Positions 1-7,863 of a stretch of 54,575 bases of DNA are shown in pieces (the stretch's first letter is position 1; the number at the start of each line of letters is the position of its first letter). The stretch is from Bacillota bacterium. GTDB taxonomy: Bacteria > Bacillota > Bacilli > Lactobacillales > Aerococcaceae. The DNA lies in assembly GCA_023442905.1 (NCBI GenBank), contig JAEZWY010000230.1, positions 1-54,575 on the forward strand, in the 5' to 3' direction. Position numbers and translations under genes: made by a program. A model generated the notes under the pieces. It saw only the letters and a program-made list of their open reading frames with translations. It was not told where the DNA came from and ran no database searches.

Positions 1-302
1 GAAGGGAGAATACCATGCAGGGAATGAAAAGCACGGGAAAATAAATCGGCCGAAGTATAGCCATATTTGACGGCTACATCAATTATTCTCAAATCCTTAT
101 CTTTTAAATCAGTTGCAGCCAACGACAGTCTTCTTCTCCGAATATATTCTGATAAACTTATACCTGCTAAAAATGAAAACATCCGCTTAAAATGATACTC
201 TGAACAGTAAGCAATTTTAGATACTTCACTATAGTCAATTTCCTCTGTTAAGAGCTCTTCAATATATGCCAATGCATTAATCATACTTCTTAAAGAATCC
301 AT
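1..302 (-). CDS. AraC-family transcriptional regulator, 5' part only (runs off the window)
   Basis: I translated this partial reading frame by hand. It starts at an ATG (300-302) behind a GGAGG ribosome binding site at 310-314 and stays open to base 1, giving about 100 residues. The sequence is a typical AraC/XylS double helix-turn-helix domain: an N-terminal helix (MDSLRSMINALAYIEELL), then the CSEYHFKRMFSFLAGISLSEYIRRRRL block of the first HTH (read as two pieces, CSEYHFKRMF and SLSEYIRRRRL), and the second HTH around DVAVKYGYTSADLFSRAF. Family members with the HTH at the N-terminus often carry a GyrI-like effector domain after it, which would lie outside the window. It sits beyond the possible left att repeat at 421-436, so it may be host DNA. 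The family call is safe; the ligand and targets are unknown. Confidence 0.85.
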   Translation of the reverse strand, partial: MDSLRSMINALAYIEELLTEEIDYSEVSKIAYCSEYHFKRMFSFLAGISLSEYIRRRRLSLAATDLKDKDLRIIDVAVKYGYTSADLFSRAFHSLHGILP

Positions 303-420
303 TGAACAACCTCCTTTCATCATCAACATTATCAAAGGGTGCGTTTTTCTATCCGACAATCTGTGCACAATATAGTCGAGTCTGTTTCATAGTAGGATAA
401 ATATTTACACTATTGCAGAC

Positions 421-436
421 AGGAAACATATCGACT
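421..436. other. Candidate left attachment-site core
   Basis: AGGAAACATATCGACT matches AGGGAACATATCAACT at 52898-52913, inside the 3' end of rlmD, at 14 of 16 positions and in the same orientation. Read on the minus strand both copies spell V-D-M-F-P in frame, a conserved RlmD C-terminal motif. Large serine recombinases leave only a short shared core, so a short imperfect repeat is expected. Against this, the sequence left of the repeat does not encode the rest of an rlmD 3' end. It lies 3 bases from the stop of the SEC-C gene. Confidence 0.35.
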
Positions 437-439
437 AAA

Positions 440-1600
440 TCACAAAAATAAATTGATTTTTGGTGCTTGCTCATAAGCCTTACCAGATTTGTCTCTTGCA
501 GCATTCTTTAATCCAAATCCGATACCCATTCCAATTCGCAATGCTTCTGGACCATGGATATTTGCATAATATGTGTAAGCCATCTGTGTTTCTTCATCCC
601 ACGCTTTCCATAATGAAGGGCTAAGTACCATATTCTCAGAATACAAAGGTAAAACCATATTTATATAAAACTTGAGTTTATCTATGGAAGCTGTTTCAAG
701 CTGATCAAACAATTTGTCATAAATATACTTCTCTGATTCAAGACAACTTAACAGCAGCCACGATTGCGTCTTCTCTGGAAAAGTAGTAATTGCAATTCTA
801 TGCATAATTCCTTTTATTGTATGTTTAATTCTTTTACCATTTAAATCGTAGTCAGGAGCAATGTACACATAGCCAGCAAACTTTATTTGTTCTGGAATCC
901 TAATTACACAAGTTGTAATACCTTCGAAAGTATTGCTCATTAATTGCCTATCATAATGCTGCTTCACAGGTTCAAATTCCTTTTTCTTAAGCTGAAACAT
1001 TCTGTACATTCCAATCATTTCTGGAGATTGAAAAGCAGTCGGATTTTCTTTAAAATTATTTTGAAATATATCAAATGCCATCATTTGCTTGTAATATTCA
1101 AAAATAAAAGCTTTATATGCATAAACAAATTTCATTTTTTCACTTGTTTCATCAAGATCAGGAGCCCCTTTTTCTATAACAGAAAATGCTACATTATCAT
1201 GATAATCACAGAAACAAGTTTCCGTAGTTGCGTCATTTGCGCTGACTTTACTCATCTCCACTATAGGTACTACTTCACCATTATCTAAAGGGATAAGGAG
1301 AGGTTGCTTTTTTGTGTTTAACATGTATACATGACGTTCTGAACCTGCTAATAAAGAAATAATTTTGTTATTCTGTAGTGCATGAGCCTCTTTGATTCTA
1401 CCTTTGCATTTTTCTTTATCCGGATGCATACAACTCTTCTTCATCGAAGATCTCATTTTTTCCATTATCAGAACTTCAGCTGGTTTTTTAGAAGGTTTTA
1501 TTATCAATGACTCTTTTCCCTTACAGCATTCTTGAAAACTTTTATTGCTACCACATGGGCATTGTTCACTACCTTTTAATTTAAATTTTGATAAAAACAA
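440..1600 (-). CDS. SEC-C motif zinc-binding protein of unknown function
   Basis: A 386-residue protein, last gene of a three-gene unit. Residues 14-26 (CPCGSNKSFQECC) are a SEC-C zinc motif, as found at the end of SecA and in many orphan proteins. A second Cys/His group (C57, H59, C65, H73, in CMHPDKEKCKG and KEAHALQNN) and a third (CFCDYHDNVAF, near residue 130) resemble a widespread uncharacterised family with the pattern C..H....C...I..AH..Q followed by FC..HD. The rest is mixed helical with no recognised catalytic site. The predicted start is TTG, 4 bases after GGAGG; no in-frame ATG is close. It begins 27 bases after the HEPN-like gene ends, so the two are probably co-transcribed. Orphan SEC-C proteins are common in defence neighbourhoods, but a role here is inference. 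Confidence 0.72.
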   Translation of the reverse strand: MFLSKFKLKGSEQCPCGSNKSFQECCKGKESLIIKPSKKPAEVLIMEKMRSSMKKSCMHPDKEKCKGRIKEAHALQNNKIISLLAGSERHVYMLNTKKQPLLIPLDNGEVVPIVEMSKVSANDATTETCFCDYHDNVAFSVIEKGAPDLDETSEKMKFVYAYKAFIFEYYKQMMAFDIFQNNFKENPTAFQSPEMIGMYRMFQLKKKEFEPVKQHYDRQLMSNTFEGITTCVIRIPEQIKFAGYVYIAPDYDLNGKRIKHTIKGIMHRIAITTFPEKTQSWLLLSCLESEKYIYDKLFDQLETASIDKLKFYINMVLPLYSENMVLSPSLWKAWDEETQMAYTYYANIHGPEALRIGMGIGFGLKNAARDKSGKAYEQAPKINLFL

Positions 1601-1627
1601 AACTCCTCCACCTTATCTACAGCAATT

Positions 1628-2050
1628 TTAACTTTCATTTATAATACTGTATAATATTTTAATTATCCTAGGTCCATAATTATCAAAAATAATCTCCCAA
1701 GTTCCATCATCTGCAAACGGAAGAACAATTCCCTCAGAATCTTCTAAACAGAATTGATAGGCATCTCTGTGCATCATTTTATTTCTAATACCTCTCACAC
1801 CGAATTCATTGTTTGAAAGGAATTCATAATCATCTTCAGACAACAAACCATTCTTTTGTAAGTGGGATAAATCCTGCGAAAAATTTTGGATATAATTTTC
1901 TCTTACGGACTTGCAAATAAGCTCCGTTGCATTGTACAAAACTAATGTAGCTGCATAATCTTCTCCCTCATTATGTAATCGGACTGCTGTTGCTAACATG
2001 TCACCGTAGTAATTAGAATATTGCCAAATTCTCTGTATCATCTTATCCAT
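1628..2050 (-). CDS. HEPN-like small protein (possible RNase/toxin)
   Basis: A 140-residue, mostly helical acidic protein. Residues 89-94 (RNKMMH, in GIRNKMMHRD) match the R-x4-6-H signature of HEPN-domain RNases, in the expected place in the last third of the protein. The N-terminal half (MDKMIQRIWQYSNYYGDML, ALVLYNATELICK) fits the first HEPN helices. HEPN proteins are often toxins of toxin-antitoxin or abortive-infection systems, or inactive regulatory partners. The start ATG has GGGTGAG about 11 bases upstream. It lies 68 bases after the 194-residue gene and 27 before the SEC-C gene, all in one direction. Without an alignment the HEPN assignment rests on the motif and helicity, so an unrelated helical fold remains possible. 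Confidence 0.62.
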   Translation of the reverse strand: MDKMIQRIWQYSNYYGDMLATAVRLHNEGEDYAATLVLYNATELICKSVRENYIQNFSQDLSHLQKNGLLSEDDYEFLSNNEFGVRGIRNKMMHRDAYQFCLEDSEGIVLPFADDGTWEIIFDNYGPRIIKILYSIINES

Positions 2051-2118
2051 ATCTTTAACAACTCACCCTTATATACTTTTTCCCCTGTCAGACCTTAAAA
2101 AAATATCGCACAAAGAAC

Positions 2119-2703
2119 TTACATTCTTCTATGCCTATCCATATCATCCTTATAGACATCTAGTATCCTTTTATATTCTTTGGGATTATCATTCTCACAA
2201 TCTAACTGAACAACCCTATCAGCAAATTCTGCGAAGGCATCTGGATTGTACCAAGGCTCTTTAATAGTTAAATAAATTATTTTTTTAGTTTTTTGACGCT
2301 TTGTCAGTTCTTTAATCATTTGGATTTCATCTTCATTTTTAGTAACACTTTGAATTGGCCATATAATCATAAAATCAAACTCATAATTATCATATTTTCC
2401 ACTATAACTTTTAGTAGTGAGATTATCAAAGTAAAGTGTTAGATTAGATAATTTCATAGCCTCTCCGTATTTTTTTGGCACTTTTACTTTAAATAGCTCT
2501 GCCCACCTGAAAAAGTTTTTCATTCCATCTCTCGCTGTATGGATAAGGAGTATTATACCTTTCAAATTACCATGTTTGTTAAGAGCCTTTAATAACACCT
2601 GATGCTTTTCAGTATCAGCTATACCACGTAACAAAAGTGATTTCTCATTATCATTGCTAATAAATTCAGATATTTGATCATACGCTTTCTTCGCATCCGT
2701 CAT
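2119..2703 (-). CDS. Hypothetical protein, first gene of the three-gene left-end unit
   Basis: 194 residues, not recognised. The N-terminal half alternates helix and strand (KSLLLRGIADTEKHQVL, GNLKGIILLIHTARDG); the middle has a hydrophobic strand (YEFDFMIIWPIQSV) and a later one (TKKIIYLTIKEPWYNP), which would suit an alpha/beta Rossmann- or P-loop-like fold, but no Walker motif is visible. The C-terminus is charged and ends DRHRRM. The start ATG is well supported by GGGGAGTG about 8 bases upstream, and a near-consensus promoter lies at 2727-2755. A terminator between it and the recombinase gene (2771-2796) shows that this is a separate transcription unit. It might sense a signal or neutralise the HEPN-like protein, but nothing in the sequence proves this. 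Confidence 0.65.
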   Translation of the reverse strand: MTDAKKAYDQISEFISNDNEKSLLLRGIADTEKHQVLLKALNKHGNLKGIILLIHTARDGMKNFFRWAELFKVKVPKKYGEAMKLSNLTLYFDNLTTKSYSGKYDNYEFDFMIIWPIQSVTKNEDEIQMIKELTKRQKTKKIIYLTIKEPWYNPDAFAEFADRVVQLDCENDNPKEYKRILDVYKDDMDRHRRM

Positions 2704-2726
2704 CTGATATCACTCCCCTTTACATT

Positions 2727-2755
2727 ATTGTATATGGGCATGAATCTTCGGTCAA
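2727..2755 (-). promoter_or_regulatory. Sigma-A-type promoter of the three-gene unit
   Basis: On the minus strand TTGACC (2750-2755) is followed after exactly 17 bases by TACAAT (2727-2732), with the start codon of the 194-residue gene 24 bases further on. This is close to the vegetative consensus, so the unit is probably expressed from the lysogen independently of phage genes. Confidence 0.7.
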
Positions 2756-2770
2756 TTTAATATAAATAAA

Positions 2771-2796
2771 AGCCCATGCCTTTTCCGACATGGGCT
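2771..2796 (-). terminator. Intrinsic terminator of the recombinase operon
   Basis: AGCCCATG and CATGGGCT form an 8-bp stem around a 10-base loop. On the minus strand the stem is followed by TTTATTTATA. It lies 16 bases after the stop of the last serine recombinase and insulates the following three-gene unit. Confidence 0.85.
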
Positions 2797-2811
2797 CGTC
2801 GGGTATTCAGA

Positions 2812-4380
2812 TTATACTTCTTTGATAATTTCAATTCCTGACTTAAATTCAATTGTTAATTGTCTTTCATGTATCATTATTTTTTCAATCAATCTCCTTA
2901 CTAATAAGTCGTCATACGCTTCAAGTTGCTGTGGTTGCCCTTTTAAAAACTTTGCCATTTCTTCAATCCGCTGCTTAAGTCCTTCCCTGGCTGCATTTTT
3001 CATCATAACTTCTTGCTTCAGTTCCCGTAATCGGTATATTTCTTCTGCTACATCATCGTAATCTTCTTTTGAATTTGCGAGGCTGAGCAGTTCCATTTGG
3101 AGTTCTTCTAACTTTTCGTCAATATCAGATGTTGGTTTATCCGCATTTTCATTCAAAACTGCTTCAATATTTTCTATTAATATTTTCAAGTATTTATCTT
3201 TGTTGCCCAAGACTTCATTAACGGCTTGTACTATGACTTGGTGTAGTTCATCTTCTCTGATTGTTTCTGCATTGCAAAGATGTGTTTTTCTTTCTAGTCT
3301 ACTTACGCAGCGCCACACAATGGATCTGTATCCGCGGTTATTCCAATGTACCCTTCGGAAAACATCTTCACATTCTTTGCAAAAGACAATGCTCGACAAG
3401 GCATACTTGCTGCTATACACTCGTTTCTTTCCAGTTTTTCCGTTTCGAATATTTGCCCTTCGCATCATTTCTTCTTGAACTTGTAGGTAAATCTCTCTTG
3501 GAATGATTGGTTCGTGGTTATTTTCAACATAATATTGAGGGACATGTCCGTTATTTACAACTCGCTTCTTGGTTAAGAAATCTACAGTATATGTCTTTTG
3601 AAGTAATGCATCCCCGATATACTTTTCGTTTTGGAGAATCTTTTTAATCGACTCTGGCCGCCACTTAGATCGTTTAGCTGCGGTAAGTATTTCATCCGCT
3701 TCAAGTCCACGTGCAATTTGAACCAAGCTGGCCCCTTCTAAATATTCTCGGTAAATTCGTTTAACGATTTTTGCTTGTTCTGGATTGATGACTAATTTGT
3801 TATGTTCATCTTTTGTATAGCCTAGAAAACGATTATGGTTTACCTGCACCTCGCCTTGCTGATATCGGTATTGAATACCAAGTTTGACGTTTTGACTTAG
3901 CGACTGACTTTCCTGTTGTGCAAGTGATGCCATGATGGTGAGCATTATTTCACCTTTGGCATCCATTGTATTAATGTTTTCCTTTTCAAAAAATACAGGT
4001 ATTTCTTTATCTTTCAATTGCCTAATATATTTTAAACAATCCAGCGTGTTTCTCGCAAATCGACTGATGGATTTAGTAATGATCATGTCAATTTTTCCAC
4101 TCATACTATCTTCAATCATTTTATTAAACTTCTCGCGCTTTTTTGTATTTGTTCCAGATATTCCATCATCCGCATAAATACCTGCCAACTCCCATTCAGG
4201 ATTGTTTTGTATATAAGTAGTGTAGTGTTCCACTTGAACTTCATAACTGGTTGCCTGTTCATCACTGTCTGTTGAAACCCGACAATAAGCAGCAACTCTT
4301 AATTTTTTCTTTTCTTCAGTATCATCGTTTCTCATCCTTCTTCTCGCTGGAATGACTGTGACACTTCTTGCTAAGGCCAT
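2812..4380 (-). CDS. Large serine recombinase (integrase), third gene of the triple module
   Basis: 522 residues, normal for large serine recombinases. The resolvase catalytic domain covers about residues 28-170, with the nucleophile S36 in YCRVSTDSDEQ and arginines in SRFARNTLDCL. The Recombinase (DNA-binding) domain follows at about 190-300 (FLGYTKDEHNKL, ILQNEKYIGDALLQK). A zinc-ribbon follows (FCKECEDVFRR ... WRC and LCNAE), then a long coiled coil around 400-490. The start ATG has GAGGTG 7 bases upstream and is one base after the stop of the preceding gene, so the two are translationally coupled. Such enzymes catalyse site-specific integration and, with a partner protein, excision. Two catalytic recombinases plus a short one is the pattern in rum/rlmD-targeting elements such as streptococcal phi-m46.1-like phages (from memory). 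Confidence 0.95.
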   Translation of the reverse strand: MALARSVTVIPARRRMRNDDTEEKKKLRVAAYCRVSTDSDEQATSYEVQVEHYTTYIQNNPEWELAGIYADDGISGTNTKKREKFNKMIEDSMSGKIDMIITKSISRFARNTLDCLKYIRQLKDKEIPVFFEKENINTMDAKGEIMLTIMASLAQQESQSLSQNVKLGIQYRYQQGEVQVNHNRFLGYTKDEHNKLVINPEQAKIVKRIYREYLEGASLVQIARGLEADEILTAAKRSKWRPESIKKILQNEKYIGDALLQKTYTVDFLTKKRVVNNGHVPQYYVENNHEPIIPREIYLQVQEEMMRRANIRNGKTGKKRVYSSKYALSSIVFCKECEDVFRRVHWNNRGYRSIVWRCVSRLERKTHLCNAETIREDELHQVIVQAVNEVLGNKDKYLKILIENIEAVLNENADKPTSDIDEKLEELQMELLSLANSKEDYDDVAEEIYRLRELKQEVMMKNAAREGLKQRIEEMAKFLKGQPQQLEAYDDLLVRRLIEKIMIHERQLTIEFKSGIEIIKEV

Positions 4381-4381
4381 T

Positions 4382-4798
4382 TTAAGTCACCTCTTCTTTG
4401 ATTAAACTATATACATATTCTGCTTGTTTAATTGGATTGTCGTATTTGTTTTCCAATTTTCCGATTGTAAATGCGAATGGTGGTGTAAATGATTCTTCCT
4501 CTTTTGTTCTATTTAATCGACCTAGCTTCTTCGCTCGTTTAAACCTCTCTTCTTTCAACTGTTCAAATTGCTCTTTTGAAATTAATCTAGGAAATATTTC
4601 ATTCCCTAGATACCTTTCATCTGTTAATATTCTAGTAATTCCGCCATGTGACCGATTAATACCAGAATATTTTGCTGCATTAGCTAAAGATTTACCAGAT
4701 AAGTATGACTGAATTAAAAGCTTTAATTGCTCAGCTTCTTTGGCATGAACTTCAATTTTTCCGTTTACTATTGCATATCCAAAAGGTGTATGTGCCAT
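4382..4798 (-). CDS. Short Recombinase-domain protein (no catalytic domain)
   Basis: 138 residues corresponding only to the Recombinase DNA-binding domain of the large enzymes: PFGYAIVNGKIEVHAKEAE, then ITRILTDERYLGNEIFPRLISKEQFEQ. No resolvase catalytic domain, catalytic serine or zinc ribbon is present. It is not a recent truncation: it has its own start, and its TGATG and one-base junctions with the two large recombinase genes show a conserved tightly coupled arrangement. In three-recombinase modules the small member is thought to help site choice or control of direction; that role is inferred from context. Confidence 0.85.
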   Translation of the reverse strand: MAHTPFGYAIVNGKIEVHAKEAEQLKLLIQSYLSGKSLANAAKYSGINRSHGGITRILTDERYLGNEIFPRLISKEQFEQLKEERFKRAKKLGRLNRTKEEESFTPPFAFTIGKLENKYDNPIKQAEYVYSLIKEEVT

Positions 4799-6360
4799 CA
4801 GCGCTTAACCCCCTCCCTTAATGTAATGCCACAATTCAAATGAAATCCTATCTCATTTGGTGAATATACGATTATCTTTTTTACAATGTCTTGAAAAGAT
4901 TCTTCATCAAATGCATCTATGAATTTTCCTTGCTTAAAATATATAATGAGCCGCTTCACTTCACTTAGCTGATTTGAACCGTCATTGATTAAATACAGTA
5001 ACTGCTCTCTTTCTTCTTTTAACTTCATGTGTCTTTGGGACAGTTCGATTTTCTGTTCATTAAAAATTGCTAGTTCCAAAAAACCTTTTGCCATTAATTG
5101 AATTAACGTATTAAGTTTGTCTTTTGTAACTTCGAGTTGCTCTTCAATTTCGGTAATTTTTTGATAGTTTTCATCTTGATTTGAAGTTTCTAGTTGTTTG
5201 GATAGTGAGGTTAAAACATAACTATATCCAAACTTTAGTTTATTCATCATCGTTATAAATGCTTGATGAATATGTTCTTCCCTTATAAAAAGCATCGAAC
5301 ATTCATCTTTGTTTTTGATATGTGTTGAACAACACCAGGCGATATATTTTTTATGGGTGGAAGTATGAATTCGCCTTTTAAATGTATCGCCACATTCCGC
5401 ACATTCAATCTTTCCTGAAAAAGGATAGCGGTTTAAATATTTTCTACTTCCGACTGCTACATTCTTTTGACTCGCTTGATATTCCAGCATCTGATTAGCC
5501 GCTTCAAAATCAACATGTGTGATAATCGCTTCATGATGATTTTCGATTAGGTATTGATCAAGCTCACCTTGATTAACCTTTCGATTAAAATGTTCATCAG
5601 TAAAAGTCTTTTGAAGCAAAACATCTCCTGTATATTTTTCATTCTTAACAATTCCACGTATCGTAGAACCTGTCCAATTACCATTTCGCTTTGTTGGAAT
5701 TCTTTCTTCGTTTAGCTGCCTAGCAATGCGTTCAGTTCCCACTCCTTCAAGTACACTATTGAATATTCGCTTGACGACCTGTGCTTGTTCTTCATTTACA
5801 ACAACCTGTTCATCGATATAATCGTAACCGTAAGGCGGATACGATAATTTGTACGTTCCACGTTTGAATCGTTGCCTAATCGACCACTTACTGTTTTCTG
5901 AAAGTGACACTGATTCGTTTTCAGCAAGGCTACTTAAGATTGAAAGCATGAGTTCACTTTCCATCGAATTTGTATTGATGTTTTCTTTTTCAAAATAAAT
6001 GTGCACACCCAAGTCCATCAATTTTCTAACCAGTTCCAGGCAGTCAATCGTGTTTCTCGCAAATCGACTAATTGATTTTGTTAAAATGAGGTCAATCTTT
6101 CGTTTTTCACAATCAGATATTAAGCGAAGTAGTTCAGGTCGTCTGTCTTTTTTCGTTCCTGTGATACCCTCATCACTATAAATATCCACGAGCTGCCATT
6201 CATCATTCTTTTCGATTAAAGTTTTGTAGTGTCGTCTTTGGGCTTCTAAGCTAATCAGCTGTTCCTCGTTTGATGTCGATACACGTATATAGGCAGCGAC
6301 TTTTTGTTTCGGTTTTACTACTGAAGATGTTGTCACATCAAGTGTTGTTATCTTTCTCAT
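4798..6360 (-). CDS. Large serine recombinase (integrase), first gene of the triple module
   Basis: 520 residues from the ATG at 6360, chosen because AGGAGGG lies 7 bases before it; an ATG ten codons earlier has no ribosome binding site. The catalytic domain is at about 20-165 with nucleophile S28 in YIRVSTSNEEQ and SRFARNTIDCLELV. The Recombinase domain follows (PPYGYDYIDEQVVV, IVKNEKYTGDVLLQK), then a zinc ribbon (IECAECGDTFKRR ... WCCSTH, ECSMLF), and a coiled-coil C-terminus (EIEEQLEVTKDKLNTL). It resembles the other large recombinase in layout but is clearly diverged, so the pair is an old duplication or may act as a heteromer. It overlaps the next gene by one base (TGATG). Confidence 0.95.
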   Translation of the reverse strand: MRKITTLDVTTSSVVKPKQKVAAYIRVSTSNEEQLISLEAQRRHYKTLIEKNDEWQLVDIYSDEGITGTKKDRRPELLRLISDCEKRKIDLILTKSISRFARNTIDCLELVRKLMDLGVHIYFEKENINTNSMESELMLSILSSLAENESVSLSENSKWSIRQRFKRGTYKLSYPPYGYDYIDEQVVVNEEQAQVVKRIFNSVLEGVGTERIARQLNEERIPTKRNGNWTGSTIRGIVKNEKYTGDVLLQKTFTDEHFNRKVNQGELDQYLIENHHEAIITHVDFEAANQMLEYQASQKNVAVGSRKYLNRYPFSGKIECAECGDTFKRRIHTSTHKKYIAWCCSTHIKNKDECSMLFIREEHIHQAFITMMNKLKFGYSYVLTSLSKQLETSNQDENYQKITEIEEQLEVTKDKLNTLIQLMAKGFLELAIFNEQKIELSQRHMKLKEEREQLLYLINDGSNQLSEVKRLIIYFKQGKFIDAFDEESFQDIVKKIIVYSPNEIGFHLNCGITLREGVKR

Positions 6361-6413
6361 CCACTGACCCTCCTTTCTTGTACGTGACATATTAGCGTTA
6401 GAACACTGTTATA

Positions 6414-6641
6414 TCAAGGTTTATCGCACATTAAAGGGCCTAATAAAGGGGTGAATTTCTGACGATTTAATTTGTTTATTTGATTGAATTCTTCCTTTGA
6501 AATGAGTTCTTTTTCACGTAGTTTCATGAGCATTTTTTCAGCAAGATGATAATGAAGTTCGTTTTGAAGTTGTCCTTCAGTTGGTTTTGATGGTTTATGA
6601 TTAGGTGTTTGATGCTCAGATGAGAGTTGTGTCATTCGCAT
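6414..6641 (-). CDS. Small SHOCT-like protein upstream of the recombinases
   Basis: 75 residues. The C-terminal half (AEKMLMKLREKELISKEEFNQINKL) has the SHOCT pattern L..L.....IS.EEF......L, a short domain usually at the end of oligomerising membrane or DNA-associated proteins. The first 25 residues are polar and probably disordered. ATG start with TAGGAGG 8 bases upstream. It lies 54 bases before the first recombinase and shares its direction, so it is a candidate recombination accessory such as a directionality factor, but no direct sign of that is visible. A conserved leader (6665-6702) precedes it. Confidence 0.75.
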   Translation of the reverse strand: MRMTQLSSEHQTPNHKPSKPTEGQLQNELHYHLAEKMLMKLREKELISKEEFNQINKLNRQKFTPLLGPLMCDKP

Positions 6642-6664
6642 ATGGTTTTCCTCCTAAATAGTCT

Positions 6665-6702
6665 TCTACCTATATGCGAAAAAAAGTGGGAATTCGAACC
6701 CT
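6665..6702 (-). promoter_or_regulatory. Conserved leader element, copy 1
   Basis: On the minus strand GGGTTCGAATTCCC, then a T-run, then TTCGCATATAGGTAGAAG, followed by the GGAGG of the SHOCT-like gene. The same arrangement occurs at 40496-40538 and, more diverged, at 44712-44754, each time in the gap before a phage gene. The G/C palindrome plus T-run resembles a weak terminator or attenuator. Confidence 0.55.
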
Positions 6703-6767
6703 TATTTCTGTAATATGTTGATTAATAGTTGATATGTAATTGAAGTTCTAGATATAATGAAAGTAGA

Positions 6768-6799
6768 TTATTCAACAAACGGGCCATTTTGCGGGATAA
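6768..6799. repeat. Dispersed TTCAACAAACGGG element, copy A
   Basis: TTATTCAACAAACGGGCC followed by ATTTTGCGGGATAA. It belongs to a family of short imperfect palindromes, also at 7950-7977, 26240-26268 and 27269-27294. This copy is the least palindromic. It lies downstream of the DUF6194 gene. Confidence 0.45.
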
Positions 6800-6809
6800 A
6801 GACTAAGAA

Positions 6810-6833
6810 AACGCCCATTTTAGAATGGGCGTT
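6810..6833 (-). terminator. Intrinsic terminator after DUF6194 gene
   Basis: AACGCCCATT and AATGGGCGTT form a perfect 10-bp stem with a 4-base loop. On the minus strand it is followed by TTCTTAG, extending the T-rich tail to TTTTCTT. It lies 27 bases after the DUF6194 stop codon. Confidence 0.8.
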
Positions 6834-6860
6834 GGTAATATGTTCTCATGTAAATCCCGT

Positions 6861-7274
6861 CTAGTTTCGTTTTTTGCGTTGTAACCGTTTGTCTGCAACC
6901 GAATGCGCTTCATTGATCAATTGTTTTGTTTTTTCTACATTATCACCGACAGGATTAAGGATACACACAAAATGCTGCCGTGAATAGTGAGGATGCGGTA
7001 GAAACTCGTTTAGAATTGAATAATCGATGTCTCTTTCCAATTGATCACCCACCAGATTATTGAATGTTTCTTTGCTTACCCCTATATTAAGACGATACAC
7101 ACCTTCTCGATCAAGGTTAGACACATCATCATATTCGTTGTCTGAATCGGCAGTGGTAACAAAGGGTAAGCGATGATCGTTTCCTACAAAGAAGAACGAA
7201 TACCCAAAGGTCTCCTCCCTTTGAACATTTGGTAATCCATTAATAAATGCCTCAAAATCAGTCTGTTTCATCAT
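6861..7274 (-). CDS. DUF6194-family protein
   Basis: 137 residues resembling the DUF6194 family (MKQTDFEAFINGLPNVQREETFGYSFFFVG ... PFVTTADSDNEYDDVSNLDREGVYRLNIGV ... DFSILNEFLPHPHYS-like, here DYSILNEFLPHPHYS ... FVCILNP). Family members are small cytoplasmic proteins of unknown chemistry; the N-termini vaguely recall MmcQ/YjbR DNA-binding-like folds. It overlaps the preceding PadR gene by 17 bases, so both are one operon, and GGAGGG lies before the ATG-ATG start. PadR-type regulators often control a neighbouring detoxification or efflux gene, so this is probably cargo rather than a phage structural gene. Confidence 0.7.
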   Translation of the reverse strand: MMKQTDFEAFINGLPNVQREETFGYSFFFVGNDHRLPFVTTADSDNEYDDVSNLDREGVYRLNIGVSKETFNNLVGDQLERDIDYSILNEFLPHPHYSRQHFVCILNPVGDNVEKTKQLINEAHSVADKRLQRKKRN

Positions 7275-7836
7275 TTTCCCTCCATTTTTTCGAGTTGAAT
7301 CTATATTTTCCCGCCTGAAGATTTCTCAATATGTTTTCTGTAGTAACAGCTTCATTTTTAACGTAGCCAACCCAAATGCCAACAAGTTCAGGATGTTTTG
7401 AAGGGTCAGGTGGAAACTCCTCTGTAGGCAACCCTTCTAAGAAATTGATAGACTTTTCAAGTTCAGCACGGCGTTGCTGTAAGAGCTCTATTACTTTCTC
7501 TCGGGGTACTGTATCCATGAAAGCAACCCCTACTGAAAATTCTTGAATATCGAAACTTACAAGTGCCGATTCAAGCAAATTTATAAATTCAGATTCTCCT
7601 TGCTGGGTAATAATATACTCTTTACGTGACGGTCCAATTTTCTTACTGTCATCTGATTTAATTGACTTAATCATTTCTAATGATTCAAGCTTATCTACAG
7701 CGTGATAAATAGACCCTGGTTTGACGCTAGTCCAAGAGTCAGCGTGCCAAGATGTGATATCGCTGTATACAGCGTATCCATAACTGACTCCCTTTCGAAA
7801 AATGGAGCCTAATACAAGTAATCTAACCGTGGACAT
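7258..7836 (-). CDS. PadR-family transcriptional regulator
   Basis: 192 residues. The N-terminal 90 residues form a PadR winged helix: LLVLGSIFRKGVSYGYAVYSDI, then SWTSVKPGSIYHAVDKLESLEMI (recognition helix) and the wing KKIGPSRKEYIITQQGESEF. The C-terminal half (PREKVIELLQQRRAELEKSINFLEGL) is the helical dimerisation domain of the Vir_act_alpha_C type. The start has AAGGAGG 5 bases upstream. Two palindromic sites 50 bases apart lie in the upstream region (7864-7938), the classic layout of an autorepressor. It may respond to an antibiotic or other planar ligand, as other PadR proteins do; the ligand cannot be told from sequence. Confidence 0.9.
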   Translation of the reverse strand: MSTVRLLVLGSIFRKGVSYGYAVYSDITSWHADSWTSVKPGSIYHAVDKLESLEMIKSIKSDDSKKIGPSRKEYIITQQGESEFINLLESALVSFDIQEFSVGVAFMDTVPREKVIELLQQRRAELEKSINFLEGLPTEEFPPDPSKHPELVGIWVGYVKNEAVTTENILRNLQAGKYRFNSKKWRENDETD

Positions 7837-7863
7837 TAAATCCTCCTTTCTTAAGGTTTTCCT

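Noticed and set aside
1560..1585. CATGTGGTAGC near the SEC-C start as a possible att match to CATGTGG...GTAGC in rlmD
   Set aside because: It encodes the conserved PCGSNKS part of the zinc motif and the match has a gap, so it is coincidence.
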